A DNA stretch of 64,000 bases from Oceanihabitans sp. IOP_32 (lineage in GTDB: Bacteria; Bacteroidota; Bacteroidia; Flavobacteriales; Flavobacteriaceae): the NCBI RefSeq assembly GCF_009498295.1, contig NZ_CP040813.1:1185001-1249000 (forward strand), given 5' to 3'. This document shows positions 19,869 to 31,767 of the stretch, one piece after another. The notes under the pieces were generated by a model. It saw nothing but the letters and a program-made list of their open reading frames with translations. It searched no databases and was not told the DNA's origin. The position numbers were made by a program, and so were the translations under genes. Within the stretch, counting starts at the first letter, position 1. Every line of letters begins with the position of its first letter.

Positions 19869-20002
19869 AAGCCCTTACTCCCCGTAAAAGAGGAATTAAT
19901 CGCTGTTAAATTTTAATTTGAAATGTTTTTAAGTATCATATTTTGTTCCCTCACACCCACATCCTTATACAATGGCGGTTTCCTTTACGGGACTAGAACC
20001 TT

Positions 20003-21004
20003 TTATGGTACTTCGATCTCGTTTACAATTTTATTAATAATGTCCTCTGAGGTTACATTTTCGGCTTCAGCCTCGTAAGTAATGCCTATCCTGTGTCTTA
20101 GTACATCTTGAACTACAGCACGAACATCCTCTGGAATAACGTAACCACGACGCTTAATAAAGGCATAGCATTTTGCGGCAGTTGCCAAATTAATACTTCC
20201 TCGAGGTGAGGCGCCAAAAGCTATTAAGGGTTTTAAATCGGCCAGTTTATATTTTTCTGGATATCGCGTAGCAAAAACAATATCGAGAATGTATTTCTCA
20301 ATTTTCTCGTCCATATAAACCTCTCGAACAACCTCTTGAGCTCGTAAAATTTGAGCAGTAGAAACCACAGGATTTACCTTATCCCATGTACCTTTTAAAT
20401 TGGCGCGCATAATAAGCTGCTCTTCGTTTATTTTAGGATAATCTATAATGGTTTTTAGCATAAAACGATCTACCTGAGCTTCTGGCAACGGGTACGTACC
20501 TTCTTGCTCCACTGGGTTTTGTGTTGCCATTACTAAAAACGGCTTATCTAAAATGTAAGTTTCATCGCCAATAGTAACTTGCTTTTCCTGCATGGCTTCC
20601 AGTAGTGCCGATTGCACCTTAGCTGGTGCTCTATTAATCTCGTCTGCCAGAACAAAGTTGGCGAATATAGGCCCTTTTTTAATAGAGAAATCATTAAGTT
20701 TCATATTGTAAATTAATGTTCCCGTAACATCGGCAGGCAATAAATCTGGAGTAAATTGTATTCTACTAAAGCTCCCCTCGACCGCTTGCGCTAAGGTATT
20801 AATAACAAGTGTTTTTGCTAAGCCTGGAACCCCTTCAAGTAAAATATGCCCACGACCTAATAAGCCTATTAGTAAACGCTCGACCATATCTTTTTGCCCA
20901 ATTATCATTTTATTCATCTCAAACATGAGCAAATCAACAAAAGCACTTTCTTTCTCAATCTTTTCGTTAATTGCCTTAATATCAATTGTACCTGTTTCTT
21001 CCAT
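20003..21004 (-). CDS. MoxR family AAA+ ATPase
   Basis: 333 aa from the preferred start MEETGTID at 21004; an upstream in-frame ATG at 21052 would extend into the promoter region. Walker A GVPGLAKT, Walker B LADEINRAP, sensor-1 MATQNP and the arginine-finger region QVDRFMLK are all present. MoxR ATPases act as chaperones that activate VWA-containing partners. It is the first gene of an eight-gene operon (moxR, DUF58, BatD-like, batA, batB, batC, batD, batE). Confidence 0.93.
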   Translation of the reverse strand: MEETGTIDIKAINEKIEKESAFVDLLMFEMNKMIIGQKDMVERLLIGLLGRGHILLEGVPGLAKTLVINTLAQAVEGSFSRIQFTPDLLPADVTGTLIYNMKLNDFSIKKGPIFANFVLADEINRAPAKVQSALLEAMQEKQVTIGDETYILDKPFLVMATQNPVEQEGTYPLPEAQVDRFMLKTIIDYPKINEEQLIMRANLKGTWDKVNPVVSTAQILRAQEVVREVYMDEKIEKYILDIVFATRYPEKYKLADLKPLIAFGASPRGSINLATAAKCYAFIKRRGYVIPEDVRAVVQDVLRHRIGITYEAEAENVTSEDIINKIVNEIEVP

Positions 21005-21024
21005 TATTTTATTATTTGAAGTGT

Positions 21025-21052
21025 CGAATATACTGCGCTTATTTTTAAGCAA
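21025..21052 (-). promoter_or_regulatory. Candidate promoter of the moxR-bat operon
   Basis: On the minus strand TTG (21052-21050), 17 nt, TATATTCG (21032-21025), one mismatch to the Bacteroidota TAnnTTTG -7 element. It lies 20 bp upstream of the preferred moxR start, which implies a very short leader. Confidence 0.45.
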
Positions 21053-21274
21053 TGCAAATTGTTAAAATTTTAGTTGTAACGCTGTTAAAAATTGGTTAAA
21101 AATCAGCAAGGCTATTAATACAGCTTGCCGTAATCAAATATTTAACAAGAGTATATACCATATTTGGCCGATCTAGTACACTACTCAAAAAACACCAAGT
21201 ACATTTTTAAAACTAGACAAACAAATTCATCTGTTTTAAGTATTTTTATTGAAAATTATAACGATATAAAAACC

Positions 21275-22027
21275 ATGAGAAAAACAGCACTAATCACAGG
21301 AGCTACCAGTGGTATTGGAAAAGCTACAGCATACGAATTAGCAAAACACGATATAAATCTAATACTTTGTGGGAGACGATTAGAACGCCTAAACAGCATA
21401 AAAAACGATTTAGAACGTTTAACCCATGTGCATATTTTAAATTTTGATGTTCGCGATAAAAACGAGACTTTAAAAGCTATTGAGTCGCTACCAAAAGCCT
21501 TTAAAATTATTGATATTCTTATTAATAATGCTGGAAATGCGCACGGATTAGACCCTATACAAACTGGAAACCTCGACGATTGGGATGCCATGATGGATAT
21601 TAATGTAAAAGGCTTACTTTATGTAAGTAAAGCAGTTATTCCGCAAATGACCGAGCGTCAAACTGGACATATTATAAATATAGGCTCTTCTGCTGGAAAA
21701 GAAGTTTACCCAAAAGGCAACGTGTATTGTGGCAGTAAACATGCCGTTTTAGCAATTACTGAAGGCATGCGCATGGACTTAAACCCGTTTGGAATAAAAG
21801 TTGGTGCCGTAAACCCTGGCTTGGTTGAAACCGAGTTTTCTAAAGTGCGTTTTAAAGGCGATGCTATGGCTGAAAACGTTTATAAAGGCTATAAAGCTTT
21901 GCAAGCCGAAGATATTGCAGAGATTATTTATTTTGCCATTTCAAGACCGCCTCATGTAAATATTGCGGATGTATTGGTGTTGCCCACGGCGCAAGCGAGC
22001 AGCACTATTGTTAAAAAAGAATTTTAA
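21275..22027 (+). CDS. SDR family NAD(P)-dependent oxidoreductase (YdfG-like)
   Basis: 250 aa from MRKTALITGATSGIGKAT at 21275. An in-frame ATG at 21164 would add 37 residues without family similarity, so I reject it. Cofactor-binding TGATSGIG, the NNAGN motif, and the catalytic S...YCGSK (Tyr-x3-Lys) are present. The length and C-terminal end resemble YdfG-type serine/3-hydroxy acid dehydrogenases. The substrate is not certain. Followed by a hairpin terminator. Confidence 0.88.
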   Translation: MRKTALITGATSGIGKATAYELAKHDINLILCGRRLERLNSIKNDLERLTHVHILNFDVRDKNETLKAIESLPKAFKIIDILINNAGNAHGLDPIQTGNLDDWDAMMDINVKGLLYVSKAVIPQMTERQTGHIINIGSSAGKEVYPKGNVYCGSKHAVLAITEGMRMDLNPFGIKVGAVNPGLVETEFSKVRFKGDAMAENVYKGYKALQAEDIAEIIYFAISRPPHVNIADVLVLPTAQASSTIVKKEF

Positions 22028-22042
22028 AATTACAACTATAAG

Positions 22043-22068
22043 ATTCCCGTCTTCACGGGAATTAAAAA
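22043..22068 (+). terminator. Hairpin downstream of the SDR gene
   Basis: ATTCCCGT (22043-22050), loop CTTC, ACGGGAAT (22055-22062), followed by AAAAATA rather than a T-run on the plus strand. It is a stable 8-bp stem 16 bp after the SDR stop. The weak U-tract makes it a partial terminator or 3'-end stabiliser. Confidence 0.55.
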
Positions 22069-22083
22069 TAAACAACTTTAATA

Positions 22084-23217
22084 ATGATTAACAAACGCTT
22101 ACTTATAAAACACCTTTTAGCTCACAACGATGAGAACAGTTTTTATGACAAAAAGCGTAAAATAGATATTAGTCAAAAAGAAGGGAAAGGCAAGTTTTTA
22201 AAACACATTTGTGCGCTTTCCAACAGCAACCCTAAAAACAACTCTTATATTGTAATTGGTGTAGAAGATGAAGACAACAATATTGTTGGTGTCGATTTTT
22301 TTGACGATAGTAAAATCCAGAACCTCATTAATGCCTATTTAACCAATCCGCCTATTGTGCAGTACGAAAACATTCCGTTTCCGCATTTGCCAAACGACAA
22401 AGTAGTAGGATTAGTCACCATTCGCCCTACGGGGAAAATCACTTCCTTGCGGAAAAATATATGGAAATATTATGGGGGTTCGGTATTCTTTAGAGATGGC
22501 AGCATAAGTATGCCCAAGGTGTTTGATGTGGATATAAAAGACATCAATTCTAAAATTGTTGAAGCTATTGAAAACAATGCACAAAACAATATTGAACACA
22601 CCTTAGATGCCGTTTTTCATTTTATGAATACCCGAAAAGATTACAATGCCCAATACAAAGTGTTTAAAGAATATTTTGTAGTGTGTTGGTCTGGGCAAAA
22701 AAAGACAATAAAAGATGAAACCTTTTACTCTAGGGTAGATATTGAATTGATTAATGAGCAAGTCCGTTTATTTTTCTCGGCTTTAGATCAAGTTTCAATC
22801 ACAATAAATCCAGACTCGTTTCAGATTATTGAATATGTAAATCTCGGACTTCAAAACACCAATAAATATTATCCGCTGGAGGAAACCATTATTAGTTTTG
22901 AAGATAACGCCACTTATAATATTGATACTAAGCTATTATTTGAACCGCCTCAATTTGATAAAAAAATATTACATCATATTTATAATTCTAACAATGCGCT
23001 ATTAGAAAAACTAAAAAAAGGACTTTCGCTTACAAAAAATGAAGAAGACGATTTAAAAAACTTACCTGTAACCTATTTAATATGCTATTTTAATTTATTT
23101 CATGATGCTATCGATAAACTCAACGAGGCCAAACCCTATTTAAAAGCTTATAGTGAAGAAATATATAATCTATACAAAGAGGCTTTACGCATTTTAAGAA
23201 AAGTGAAATATAGCTAA
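22084..23217 (+). CDS. AlbA_2/Schlafen-like DNA-binding domain protein
   Basis: 377 aa. The N-terminal ~140 residues show the AlbA_2 pattern (KIDISQKEGKGKFLKHICALSNSNPKNNSYIVIGVEDEDNNIVGVDFFDD ... VVGLVTIRPT ... VFFRDGS). The remaining ~230 residues are helical with no recognised domain. AlbA_2 proteins bind nucleic acid and occur in regulators and defence proteins. 56 bp after the SDR gene on the same strand but separated by a hairpin. Confidence 0.75.
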   Translation: MINKRLLIKHLLAHNDENSFYDKKRKIDISQKEGKGKFLKHICALSNSNPKNNSYIVIGVEDEDNNIVGVDFFDDSKIQNLINAYLTNPPIVQYENIPFPHLPNDKVVGLVTIRPTGKITSLRKNIWKYYGGSVFFRDGSISMPKVFDVDIKDINSKIVEAIENNAQNNIEHTLDAVFHFMNTRKDYNAQYKVFKEYFVVCWSGQKKTIKDETFYSRVDIELINEQVRLFFSALDQVSITINPDSFQIIEYVNLGLQNTNKYYPLEETIISFEDNATYNIDTKLLFEPPQFDKKILHHIYNSNNALLEKLKKGLSLTKNEEDDLKNLPVTYLICYFNLFHDAIDKLNEAKPYLKAYSEEIYNLYKEALRILRKVKYS

Positions 23218-23272
23218 ATTCATTAAAAATTAATTCTCAGAGATGTTATCTATATTTTTTTCAGTAAAAGCA

Positions 23273-23306
23273 AAGACCCCACAGTTTCTATATCCTGTGG
23301 GGTCTT
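23273..23306. terminator. Strong bidirectional terminator
   Basis: AAGACCCCACAG (23273-23284) is perfectly paired with CTGTGGGGTCTT (23295-23306), a 12-bp stem with a 10-nt loop. It lies between convergent genes, 40 bp from the aldehyde dehydrogenase stop. The U-tracts are modest on both sides. Confidence 0.8.
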
Positions 23307-23345
23307 GAGTTAAAAATTGACTGAATTTTATTATAAATTAAAAAT

Positions 23346-24899
23346 CTATAAATCAAACTTAATGCCTTGGGCTAAAGGCAACTCATCTGAATAATTAATC
23401 GTATTGGTTTGTCTTCTCATATACACTTTCCAAGCATCACTACCAGACTCGCGACCGCCACCAGTTTCTTTTTCACCACCAAAAGCACCACCAATTTCAG
23501 CACCCGAAGTCCCAATGTTTACGTTAGCAATGCCACAGTCTGAACCAGCATAAGATAAAAATTTCTCGGCCTCTTTCAATTCATTAGTCATAATGGCCGA
23601 CGATAAACCTTGAGCAACCGCATTCTGCTTTTCAATAGCATTTTCAACACCTCCGGAATACTTCATTACATATAAAATTGGAGCAAAAGTTTCGTGTTGA
23701 ACGATTTCAAAATGATTTTCAGCTTCAATTATGGTTGGTTTTACATAACAGCCGCTTTCGTATCCTTTACCTTCTAAAACACCGCCTTCAACTAAAACAT
23801 TACCGCCTTCAGCCTTAGCTTTTTCAATAGCAGCTAGATATGTATTTACCGAATCTTTATCAATTAAAGGCCCGATATGATTTTTTTCATCCAACGGGTT
23901 ACCAATGGTTAATTGGCCGTATGCACCTACAATGGCGTCTCTTACTTTATTATAGACTGATTCGTGAATAATTAAACGTCTTGTTGAAGTACAACGCTGT
24001 CCGCAAGTGCCCACAGCACCAAATACAGCACCTGGAACCACCACTTTTAAATCGGCCGTAGGCGTAATAATAATGGCATTGTTACCGCCCAATTCTAATA
24101 GTGATTTACCAAAACGCTGGGCAACTGTTGTGCCTACAATACGTCCCATTCGAGTAGAACCCGTAGCAGATACTAACGCCACTCTAGTATCTTTAGTCAT
24201 CATCTCGCCTACTTTATAATCGCCCGTAATAATACTTGAAATCCCTTCTGGCAAGTTATTTTCTTTTAAAACCTCGGCAATAATATTTTGACAGGCCACA
24301 GAGCATAGAGGTACTTTTTCTGAAGCTTTCCAAACACATACATCACCACAAACCCATGCTAATGCCGTGTTCCATGCCCAAACCGCCACTGGAAAGTTAA
24401 ATGCCGAAATAATTCCAACAACCCCAATAGGGTGCCATTGCTCACGCATGACGTGTCCTGGACGCTCAGACGGCATGGTTTGTCCGTTTAACTGTCTTGA
24501 TAAGCCTACAGCAAAATCGCAAATATCAATCATTTCTTGAACTTCGCCGTAACCTTCTTGCAAGGATTTACCCATCTCATAAGACACCAATTTACCTAGA
24601 GGTTCTTTTAATTCTCTTAATTTATTTCCAAACTGGCGTACAATCTCCCCACGCTGTGGTGCTGGCATATCTCGAAAAGTTAAAAATGCTTTGCTAGCTG
24701 TTGCCATCACCTTTTCGTAATCGTCCTGCGTAGAGGCTTTTACTTTAGCAATTAGCTTACCATCTACTGGTGAATAAGATTCTATAAGGTCTCCGTTCGA
24801 AAAATTATTGGCCCCTGTAGATGTGCCATTATTTATAGGTTTTATACCTAATTCTTTTAAAGTGTCTTGTATTCCAAATTCAGCTGCTACTGTTTCCAT
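23346..24899 (-). CDS. ALDH7-type aldehyde dehydrogenase (probable aminoadipate semialdehyde/piperideine-6-carboxylate dehydrogenase)
   Basis: 517 aa. General-base LLELGGNNAII and catalytic cysteine in GTCGQRCTSTRR are present, along with the NAD-binding segments. GQRCTSTRR and the flanking FGAVGTCGQRC are characteristic of the ALDH7/antiquitin group, which oxidises alpha-aminoadipate semialdehyde in lysine breakdown. It is monocistronic, and no other lysine-catabolism gene is nearby, so the substrate is inferred from family only. Full length. Confidence 0.88.
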   Translation of the reverse strand: METVAAEFGIQDTLKELGIKPINNGTSTGANNFSNGDLIESYSPVDGKLIAKVKASTQDDYEKVMATASKAFLTFRDMPAPQRGEIVRQFGNKLRELKEPLGKLVSYEMGKSLQEGYGEVQEMIDICDFAVGLSRQLNGQTMPSERPGHVMREQWHPIGVVGIISAFNFPVAVWAWNTALAWVCGDVCVWKASEKVPLCSVACQNIIAEVLKENNLPEGISSIITGDYKVGEMMTKDTRVALVSATGSTRMGRIVGTTVAQRFGKSLLELGGNNAIIITPTADLKVVVPGAVFGAVGTCGQRCTSTRRLIIHESVYNKVRDAIVGAYGQLTIGNPLDEKNHIGPLIDKDSVNTYLAAIEKAKAEGGNVLVEGGVLEGKGYESGCYVKPTIIEAENHFEIVQHETFAPILYVMKYSGGVENAIEKQNAVAQGLSSAIMTNELKEAEKFLSYAGSDCGIANVNIGTSGAEIGGAFGGEKETGGGRESGSDAWKVYMRRQTNTINYSDELPLAQGIKFDL

Positions 24900-25014
24900 G
24901 TATTGTTTGATTTTTTTATTGACTTCACTGCGAATATACTAAATTACGGCGTTATTTTTTTCTGAATTTCATATTAAAATACTATATTGAAACGCTTAAC
25001 AAGACTAATCCATT

Positions 25015-26079
25015 ATGAAAAAACTCATTCTTTTAACTACTATCGTATTATCTTTCAACGCTTGCAAAAATTCCGAAAATAATACAGAAGAAGTCCCACA
25101 ACTCCCTAAACAAGAATTCGCAATAATAATTCATGGTGGTGCTGGCACCATTCTTAAAAAGAATATGACCCCCGAGAAAGAAGCCGCCTATAAATCGAAA
25201 TTAGAGGAAGCCATTCGAGTGGGTTATAACATTTTAAAAAATGGAGGAACAAGTTTAGAAGCGGTTACAAAAACCATAAACGTTATGGAAGATTCTCCGC
25301 TTTTTAACGCGGGTAAAGGCGCCGTGTTTACACATGAAGAAACGAACGAACACGATGCCTCGATTATGGATGGTAAAACATTAAATGCTGGTGCTTCTGC
25401 TGGCACAACCACCGTAAAAAACCCTATTGATTTAGCGCGTGCTATCATGGATAATTCGCCTCATGTTATGCTTTCTGGTAAAGGTGCCGATACCTTTGCA
25501 AAAGAACAGGGTTTGCAAATGGTTGACCCTAGTTATTTTCACACCGACACCCGTTTTAAAGCCCTTCAAAAGATAAAAAACCAAGAAAAAACAGAATTAG
25601 ACCACGATACCAAAGTTTCATTTTATGATGACACCATTCAAGATTCCAAATTTGGAACGGTAGGTTGTGCTGCACTCGATAAAGATGGTAATTTAACGGC
25701 TGGAACCTCGACTGGAGGCATGACGAATAAACGTTGGGGTCGTATTGGCGATTCGCCTATTATTGGAGCTGGTACCTATGCTAATAATGCTACTTGCGCA
25801 GTATCGAGTACAGGTTGGGGTGAGTATTTTATTCGAGGTATGGTAGCTTACGATATTTCTGCTCTTATGGAATATAAAGGTTTATCGCTTAAAGAAGCCT
25901 CAAAAGAAGTTGTTCAAAATAAACTAAGCAATCTTGGTGGTACTGGTGGTATTGTTGCTGTTGATAAAAACGGTAATATGGTGGCAGAATTTAATACCGC
26001 TGGAATGTATAGAGCAACTATGGACGATAAAGGCAACTTAGTGATTGGTATTTATGAAGACGAGGAAGAAAAACCTTAG
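25015..26079 (+). CDS. Isoaspartyl peptidase/L-asparaginase, lipoprotein
   Basis: 354 aa. A lipobox (LSFNACKN, Cys ~17) predicts a lipidated, exported enzyme. HGGAGTI at ~38-44 and the autocleavage site SKFGTVGCAALD (nucleophilic Thr within GTVG) define the Ntn-hydrolase threonine-type asparaginase family; GTSTGGMTNKRWGRIGDSPIIGAGTYA completes the substrate site. It cleaves isoAsp-X dipeptides or asparagine after self-processing into two chains. It precedes the macroglobulin gene by 78 bp on the same strand. Confidence 0.92.
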   Translation: MKKLILLTTIVLSFNACKNSENNTEEVPQLPKQEFAIIIHGGAGTILKKNMTPEKEAAYKSKLEEAIRVGYNILKNGGTSLEAVTKTINVMEDSPLFNAGKGAVFTHEETNEHDASIMDGKTLNAGASAGTTTVKNPIDLARAIMDNSPHVMLSGKGADTFAKEQGLQMVDPSYFHTDTRFKALQKIKNQEKTELDHDTKVSFYDDTIQDSKFGTVGCAALDKDGNLTAGTSTGGMTNKRWGRIGDSPIIGAGTYANNATCAVSSTGWGEYFIRGMVAYDISALMEYKGLSLKEASKEVVQNKLSNLGGTGGIVAVDKNGNMVAEFNTAGMYRATMDDKGNLVIGIYEDEEEKP

Positions 26080-26157
26080 TACGACCAACCTTTTTCTATA
26101 ATCTCACGTTACTCGAACGCCGCTTTTTGTTTATATCTCAGTTCTTAAATCCATACT

Positions 26158-29100
26158 ATGTCATTTAAAAAACTCGTCCCTTTCGTTTTAATAATTACGT
26201 TCTTAGCTTCTTGTAAAAAAGAAGCTGAAGAAACCGATAATCTTTTCAAATTTAGAGACTATATTAGTTATACCACTTCGGGAATGACATCGGTAGCTTC
26301 GCCCATACAAATAAATTTGGCTAAAGCTGTTGACGAGTGGGAAATGGGTATGGAGATATCAGACCATATCTTGAGCGTAAAACCTCATGTTCAAGGGAAA
26401 TTAACGGCTAATAACAGCAACACATTAACCTTTACTCCAGACGAGTATTTAGAGCCCGATACAGAATATACAGTCACCTTAAAACTTGGTCGCATTTATA
26501 CCGATATGCCTCAAGACTTTAAAGACTACACCTTTCAATTTAAAACAATTGCACCTAGTTTTAATGTACTAACCAACCATTTGCAATCTTACAGTAAAAA
26601 CTGGCAATACCTTGAAGGCGTTATTAAATCTGCCGATGTAATCGCTTTAAAAGATGCTAAAACCTTAGTTAAAGCATCTCAAAATGATAAAAACTTAACC
26701 TTGGTTTTTAATGAAACCGATTCGCTATCTAGATTTTTTGAATTTAAAATTGACAGTATAAACAGGCAAATAGAAGACAGTAAAATTCTAATTAAATGGA
26801 GTGGTAAAACCATAAGTGCCCCAAATTCTGGAGAAAACACGATTGCTATTCCTGGCATAAATAATTTCTCGATTGTAAATGTAGATGTCGTGCAATCTCC
26901 AGAACAATATCTCTCGATTAATTTCTCGGATCCTTTAAAAAAACAACAGAATTTTGATGGTTTGGTAGCCATTGAAAAAACCAAAAACCTAAAATATATT
27001 GTGCAAGGCAATGTCTTAAAAATTTATCCAGACAGTAAATTAGTAGGCGCAATAAAAGTTGATGTTTTTCAAGGGATTAAAAACACAGATGATTTTAAAC
27101 TAAAGCATCCTTTTTCCGAAACCATTACTTTTGAAGACTTAAAACCTCAAGTTCGTTTAATAAGCAATGGCAGCATCCTACCTAATTCTGAGGCTCTAAA
27201 ATTTAATTTTGAAGCTGTTAATTTAAGTGCGGTAGATGTTAGGGTTATTAAAGTTTTTCAAGACAATGTGCTTCAATTTCTTCAAGAAAACACCATAAAC
27301 AGCAACAATACCTACGAGATAAAAAAAGTTGGAAGACGCATTGCCAAACAAACAATTCAATTACAAACTGCTGCCGAAAACACAGGGAAATGGAAAGCTT
27401 ACAGTATTGATTTGTCAACGTTTTTTAAAGCCGATCCTGGTGCTATTTATCGCGTAGAACTGAGCTTCGATAAAACCTACTCGCTTTACGATTGTGCCTT
27501 AAACTCAAATAATACAAGCCCTGAGGAAGACAGCTATAACGATTATTATGAAGACGATTTTTATAGCGATTTAAACGACATTGCTTCGTACGACGAGGAT
27601 TTAAAAGAAGAGGCCTATTGGGACAACTTACTTTACCGCTACAAAAACTACAACTATAACTGGCGTGAAGAAGAGAACCCTTGCCACGATGCTTATTATA
27701 ACGAACGTAAAATAGTCTCTCAAAATCTGTTGGCCTCAAATATAGGTGTTATTGCAAAACGCGGCACAAACAATTCTTATTACTTCGCAGTTACTAATAT
27801 TTTAACCACCAACCCAGAAGCTAATGCCAAGGTGACGCTCTACAACTACCAACAACAAGAGATTGAGAGCAGGTCTACCGACGAACAAGGTTTAATAACT
27901 ATAGATTCTGATAAACATGCTAGTTTTGCTATTGTTTCTAAAGGGCAAAACAGTGCCTATATAAAACTAGACGACGGCAATTCCTTATCCCTAAGTAAAT
28001 TTGACGTTTCTGGAAACCGTTTACAACGTGGACTTAAAGGCTACATATACGGAGAACGTGGGGTATGGAGACCAGGCGACACCCTGCATTTAACCTTTTT
28101 ATTAAACGACGCCAACAACAAACTACCCAAAGGACATCCTGTTAAAATGGAGATTACAAGTCCTGAAGGAAAATTAGTTTATAAAAATATAACCTCGGCT
28201 AATCTTAATAACTTTTACAAATTTACAGTACCAACCGCTCAGGAGGACAAAACTGGAAACTACAACGCCAAAGTTTCGGTTGGTGGTGCCGCATTTTACA
28301 AACAATTAAAAATTGAAACCGTTAAACCAAACCGTTTAAAAATTAAAGTAGATTTTGAAGATGAGATCTTAACCAGTGAGACCCCTTTAAAAGGAGTTCT
28401 AGATGTAAAATGGCTTCATGGCGCGCCAGGAAAAAACTTAAAAGCGGAAATTAAAGCGAAATTCTCACCCTCGAACACCAGTTTTAAAAACTATAGCCAA
28501 TACACTTTTAACGATCCTACACGTCGTTTTAACACCGAAGAAATAACTGTTTTTACAGGCAAGGTTGATGGGGATGGTTTAGCGCGATTAAACAAGCAAT
28601 TAAATATTGGTAAAAATGCGCCGGGCATGCTTAACGCGCAATTTTTAGTACGTGCTTTCGAGAATGGCGGCGATTTTTCAATCGATGCTTTTACCAAACC
28701 ATATGCCCCGTACAAATCGTTTGTGGGTTTACGTTCGCCAGAAGGAAATGCCTATGGTTCGTTTTTTACAGACGAAAACCAAACATTCGATGTGGTGGTG
28801 GTTAATGCTGAAGGACAACCTGTAAAACGCGATAATCTTGAAGTAAAAGTTTATAAAATTGAATGGCGCTGGTGGTGGAATTCCTCTTACGACAATCTGT
28901 CTAGTTATGTAGCTAGCAGCTACCATAAACCCTATTTAAACTCTAAAATAAACACCGATGCTAACGGAAAAAGCACCTTAAACATCAATATCCCAGATAA
29001 AGATCGTGGGCGATACTTGATTAGAATTTTCGATCCAGTTAGTGGGCATGCCACGGGAAGAACCGCCTATTTTTACAAAAATTGGTGGAGCAATTCTAGC

Positions 29101-31726
29101 TCTGGAGATAAAGAAGCGGCAAAAATGCTTGTGTTTTCAGCCGATAAAGAAAAATATAATGTTGGTGAAACTGCAAAAATAACCTTCCAATCGGGTAGCG
29201 CAGGTCGTGCTTTGGTAAGTATAGAAAATGGCACAGAAGTTTTAGACTACAAATGGGTAAAAACGCAACAAGGAGAAACCACGGTTAATATTCCAATAAC
29301 ATCGGTAATGGCACCCAATGTATTCATTAATATATCGCTTTTACAGCCACATGCCATTTCGATTAACGATTTACCAATTCGATTATTTGGTGTTATTCCA
29401 TTACGCGTTGAAGACCCAAATACCAAGTTAGAGCCACAATTACAAATGCCAGATGTGCTGCGTCCTAAAGAATCTTTTAAGATATCTGTTTCAGAAAAAA
29501 ATAAGAAACCCATGACCTACACTGTTGCTATGGTAGAAGAAGGCCTATTGAGTTTAACTAACTTTAAAACACCAAACGCATGGGAAGAATTCTATAAACG
29601 TGAGGCTTTAGGCGTAAAAACTTGGGATATTTTCGATGCTGTTATTGGCGCTTATTCTGGTAGTATCGACCAAGTGTTTGCTATTGGTGGAGACGGCTAT
29701 ATGGAAGGCGGAAAAAACAAAAAGGCCAATCGGTTTAAACCTGTTGTTACTTATTTAGGCCCTTTTAATTTACAAGCTGGCGAAGAGAAAACACACACTT
29801 TAAAATTACCAAACTATATTGGTGCCGTGCGAACCATGGTAATTGCAGGCGATATAAACCATGAAGCATACGGAAGCATCGATAAATCTGTGGAAGTTAA
29901 AAAACCTTTAATGGTTTTAGCTTCGCTGCCGCGGAAATTAAGCCCGGGCGAGAAAGTAATACTACCCGTTACTGTTTTTGCCATGGAAACCAAGGTGAAA
30001 AATGTAAACATTAATTTAAAATTAAGTGATGGTATTGCTGTAGTTGGAGCAAAAGAGAAATCTTTATCCTTTTCAAAACCAGACGAAAAAATGGCGTATT
30101 TCGAGCTCGATGTAAGCAAGGCAAAAGGTATAAATACCGTTGAAGTTATTGCAACAGGACATGGCGAGAAATCTACTTATAAAGTCGAATTAGATGTTGT
30201 AAATCCGAATCCCATTTCATCAAAACCAACAGATATAACCCTATCTGCCAATAAAACTGAAGCGATTACGCTGTCAACATTTGGTGTTCCTGGAACAAAT
30301 ACGGCTACTTTAGAGTTTTCGACCTTACCACCCATGGATTTTTCGCGCCGCTTACAGTTTTTAATTCAGTACCCACATGGCTGTTTAGAGCAAACGGCAT
30401 CTGGGGTATTCCCGCAGTTATTTTTAAGCGATATTTTCGATTTAACACAAGACAAAAAGCAAGAGATTCAAAATAATATAGAAAAAGGTATTACGCGCTT
30501 AGCGCATTTCCAATTGCCGAATGGCGGTTTGAGTTATTGGATGGGTGAAAATACCGTAGACGATTGGAGTACCAGTTATGCTGGGGCATTTTATGATAGA
30601 AGCCGAAAAGAAAGGCTATGTTTTACCCTTAACCTTTAAAAGCAATTGGATGGCTTACCAAAAACAAGCGGCGAGAGATTGGAGACCTAGCTATAGAACA
30701 TATAATTCTGATTTGGCTCAGGCTTACAGATTATACACTTTAGCATTGGCTGGAAGCCCAGATTTAGCAAGTATGAATAGGCTTCGTGAATTCTCAGAAA
30801 TTTCTAATGAAGCAAAATGGCGTTTGGCTGCAGCATTTGCCTTAGTGGGCCAAAAAGAAGCGAGCGACAAAATTTCGCAGTCGGCAAATATTGAATTCAA
30901 ACCGGTTAAGCACAATTATTACACCTACGGATCTCGAGATAGAAATCGCGCAATGGCTTTAGAAACTATGGTGCTTACTAAAAACGAAAAGCAACGTGAA
31001 TTAGCCGAGTACATTGCGAAAGATTTATCGAGTAACCGTTGGATGAGCACCCAAACTACAGCTTACAGTTTATTGGCGATGGCTAAAATGGTAAATGCTA
31101 ACGGCGGAAAAGCATTACACGTAAACTACACCATTAACGGAAAAACTAAAAGCATAGATAGTAAAAGTGCTATTGCCCAGCGTGAACTGCAAATAAACGA
31201 TGGCAGCAACGAACTATCCTTTACAAATAATAAAGACAATATTGTTTATGTACGTGTTTTAAATTCGGGTAAATTACCCTTAGGTGAAGAGCTAGTGGAG
31301 CAACGTGGTTTAAGTGTAGCCTATACTTTTAAAGATTTAAACGGCAATGCTATTTCTATTTCAAAACTTAAACAAGGTCAGGATTTTGTTGCGAGCGTTA
31401 CCATAAGTAATTTAAAAAATGAGTATGTTAACGATGTGGCATTAACCCAAATTTTCCCTTCGGGATGGGAAATTGTGAATACCAGATTTACAGATTTTGG
31501 AAGCAGCACAACCAGCCAAGCGCGTTTTACCGATATTAGAGACGACCGCGTAAATTTCTATTTTGATTTAGCTGAAAAAGGAAAACAAGGTCGTAAAACA
31601 TTTCATGTCATGTTAAACGCTTCGTACCTTGGCACCTATTATTTACCCGGTATTCAAGCCGAAGCCATGTACGATAACGACTATTTAGTACGAACCAAAG
31701 GCCAATGGGTTGAGGTTGAAAAATAA
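26158..31726 (+). pseudogene. Alpha-2-macroglobulin family lipoprotein, frameshifted
   Basis: Two overlapping frames (26158-30639 and 30578-31726) together give one ~1,854-aa bacterial alpha-2-macroglobulin. The first frame has a lipobox (FLASCKK), an Ig-like/MG domain series, an MG1-like YIYGERGVWRPGDTLHLTF region and the intact thioester GCLEQ (Cys ~1409). A GGGG run at 30583-30586 has one G too many: removing it joins ...WSTSYAG to HFMIEAEKKGYVLP in the second frame. These periplasmic proteins trap proteases and often work with PBP1C, but no pbpC gene is adjacent. The disruption could be a real mutation, phase variation or an assembly error. Confidence 0.85.
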
Positions 31727-31767
31727 TTAGGGATAATTTTAGCTCATCCTGCAAGATTGCACTGAGA

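Noticed and set aside
21164..21274. N-terminal extension of the SDR protein
   Set aside because: 37 residues with no family similarity precede the standard Rossmann start at 21275.
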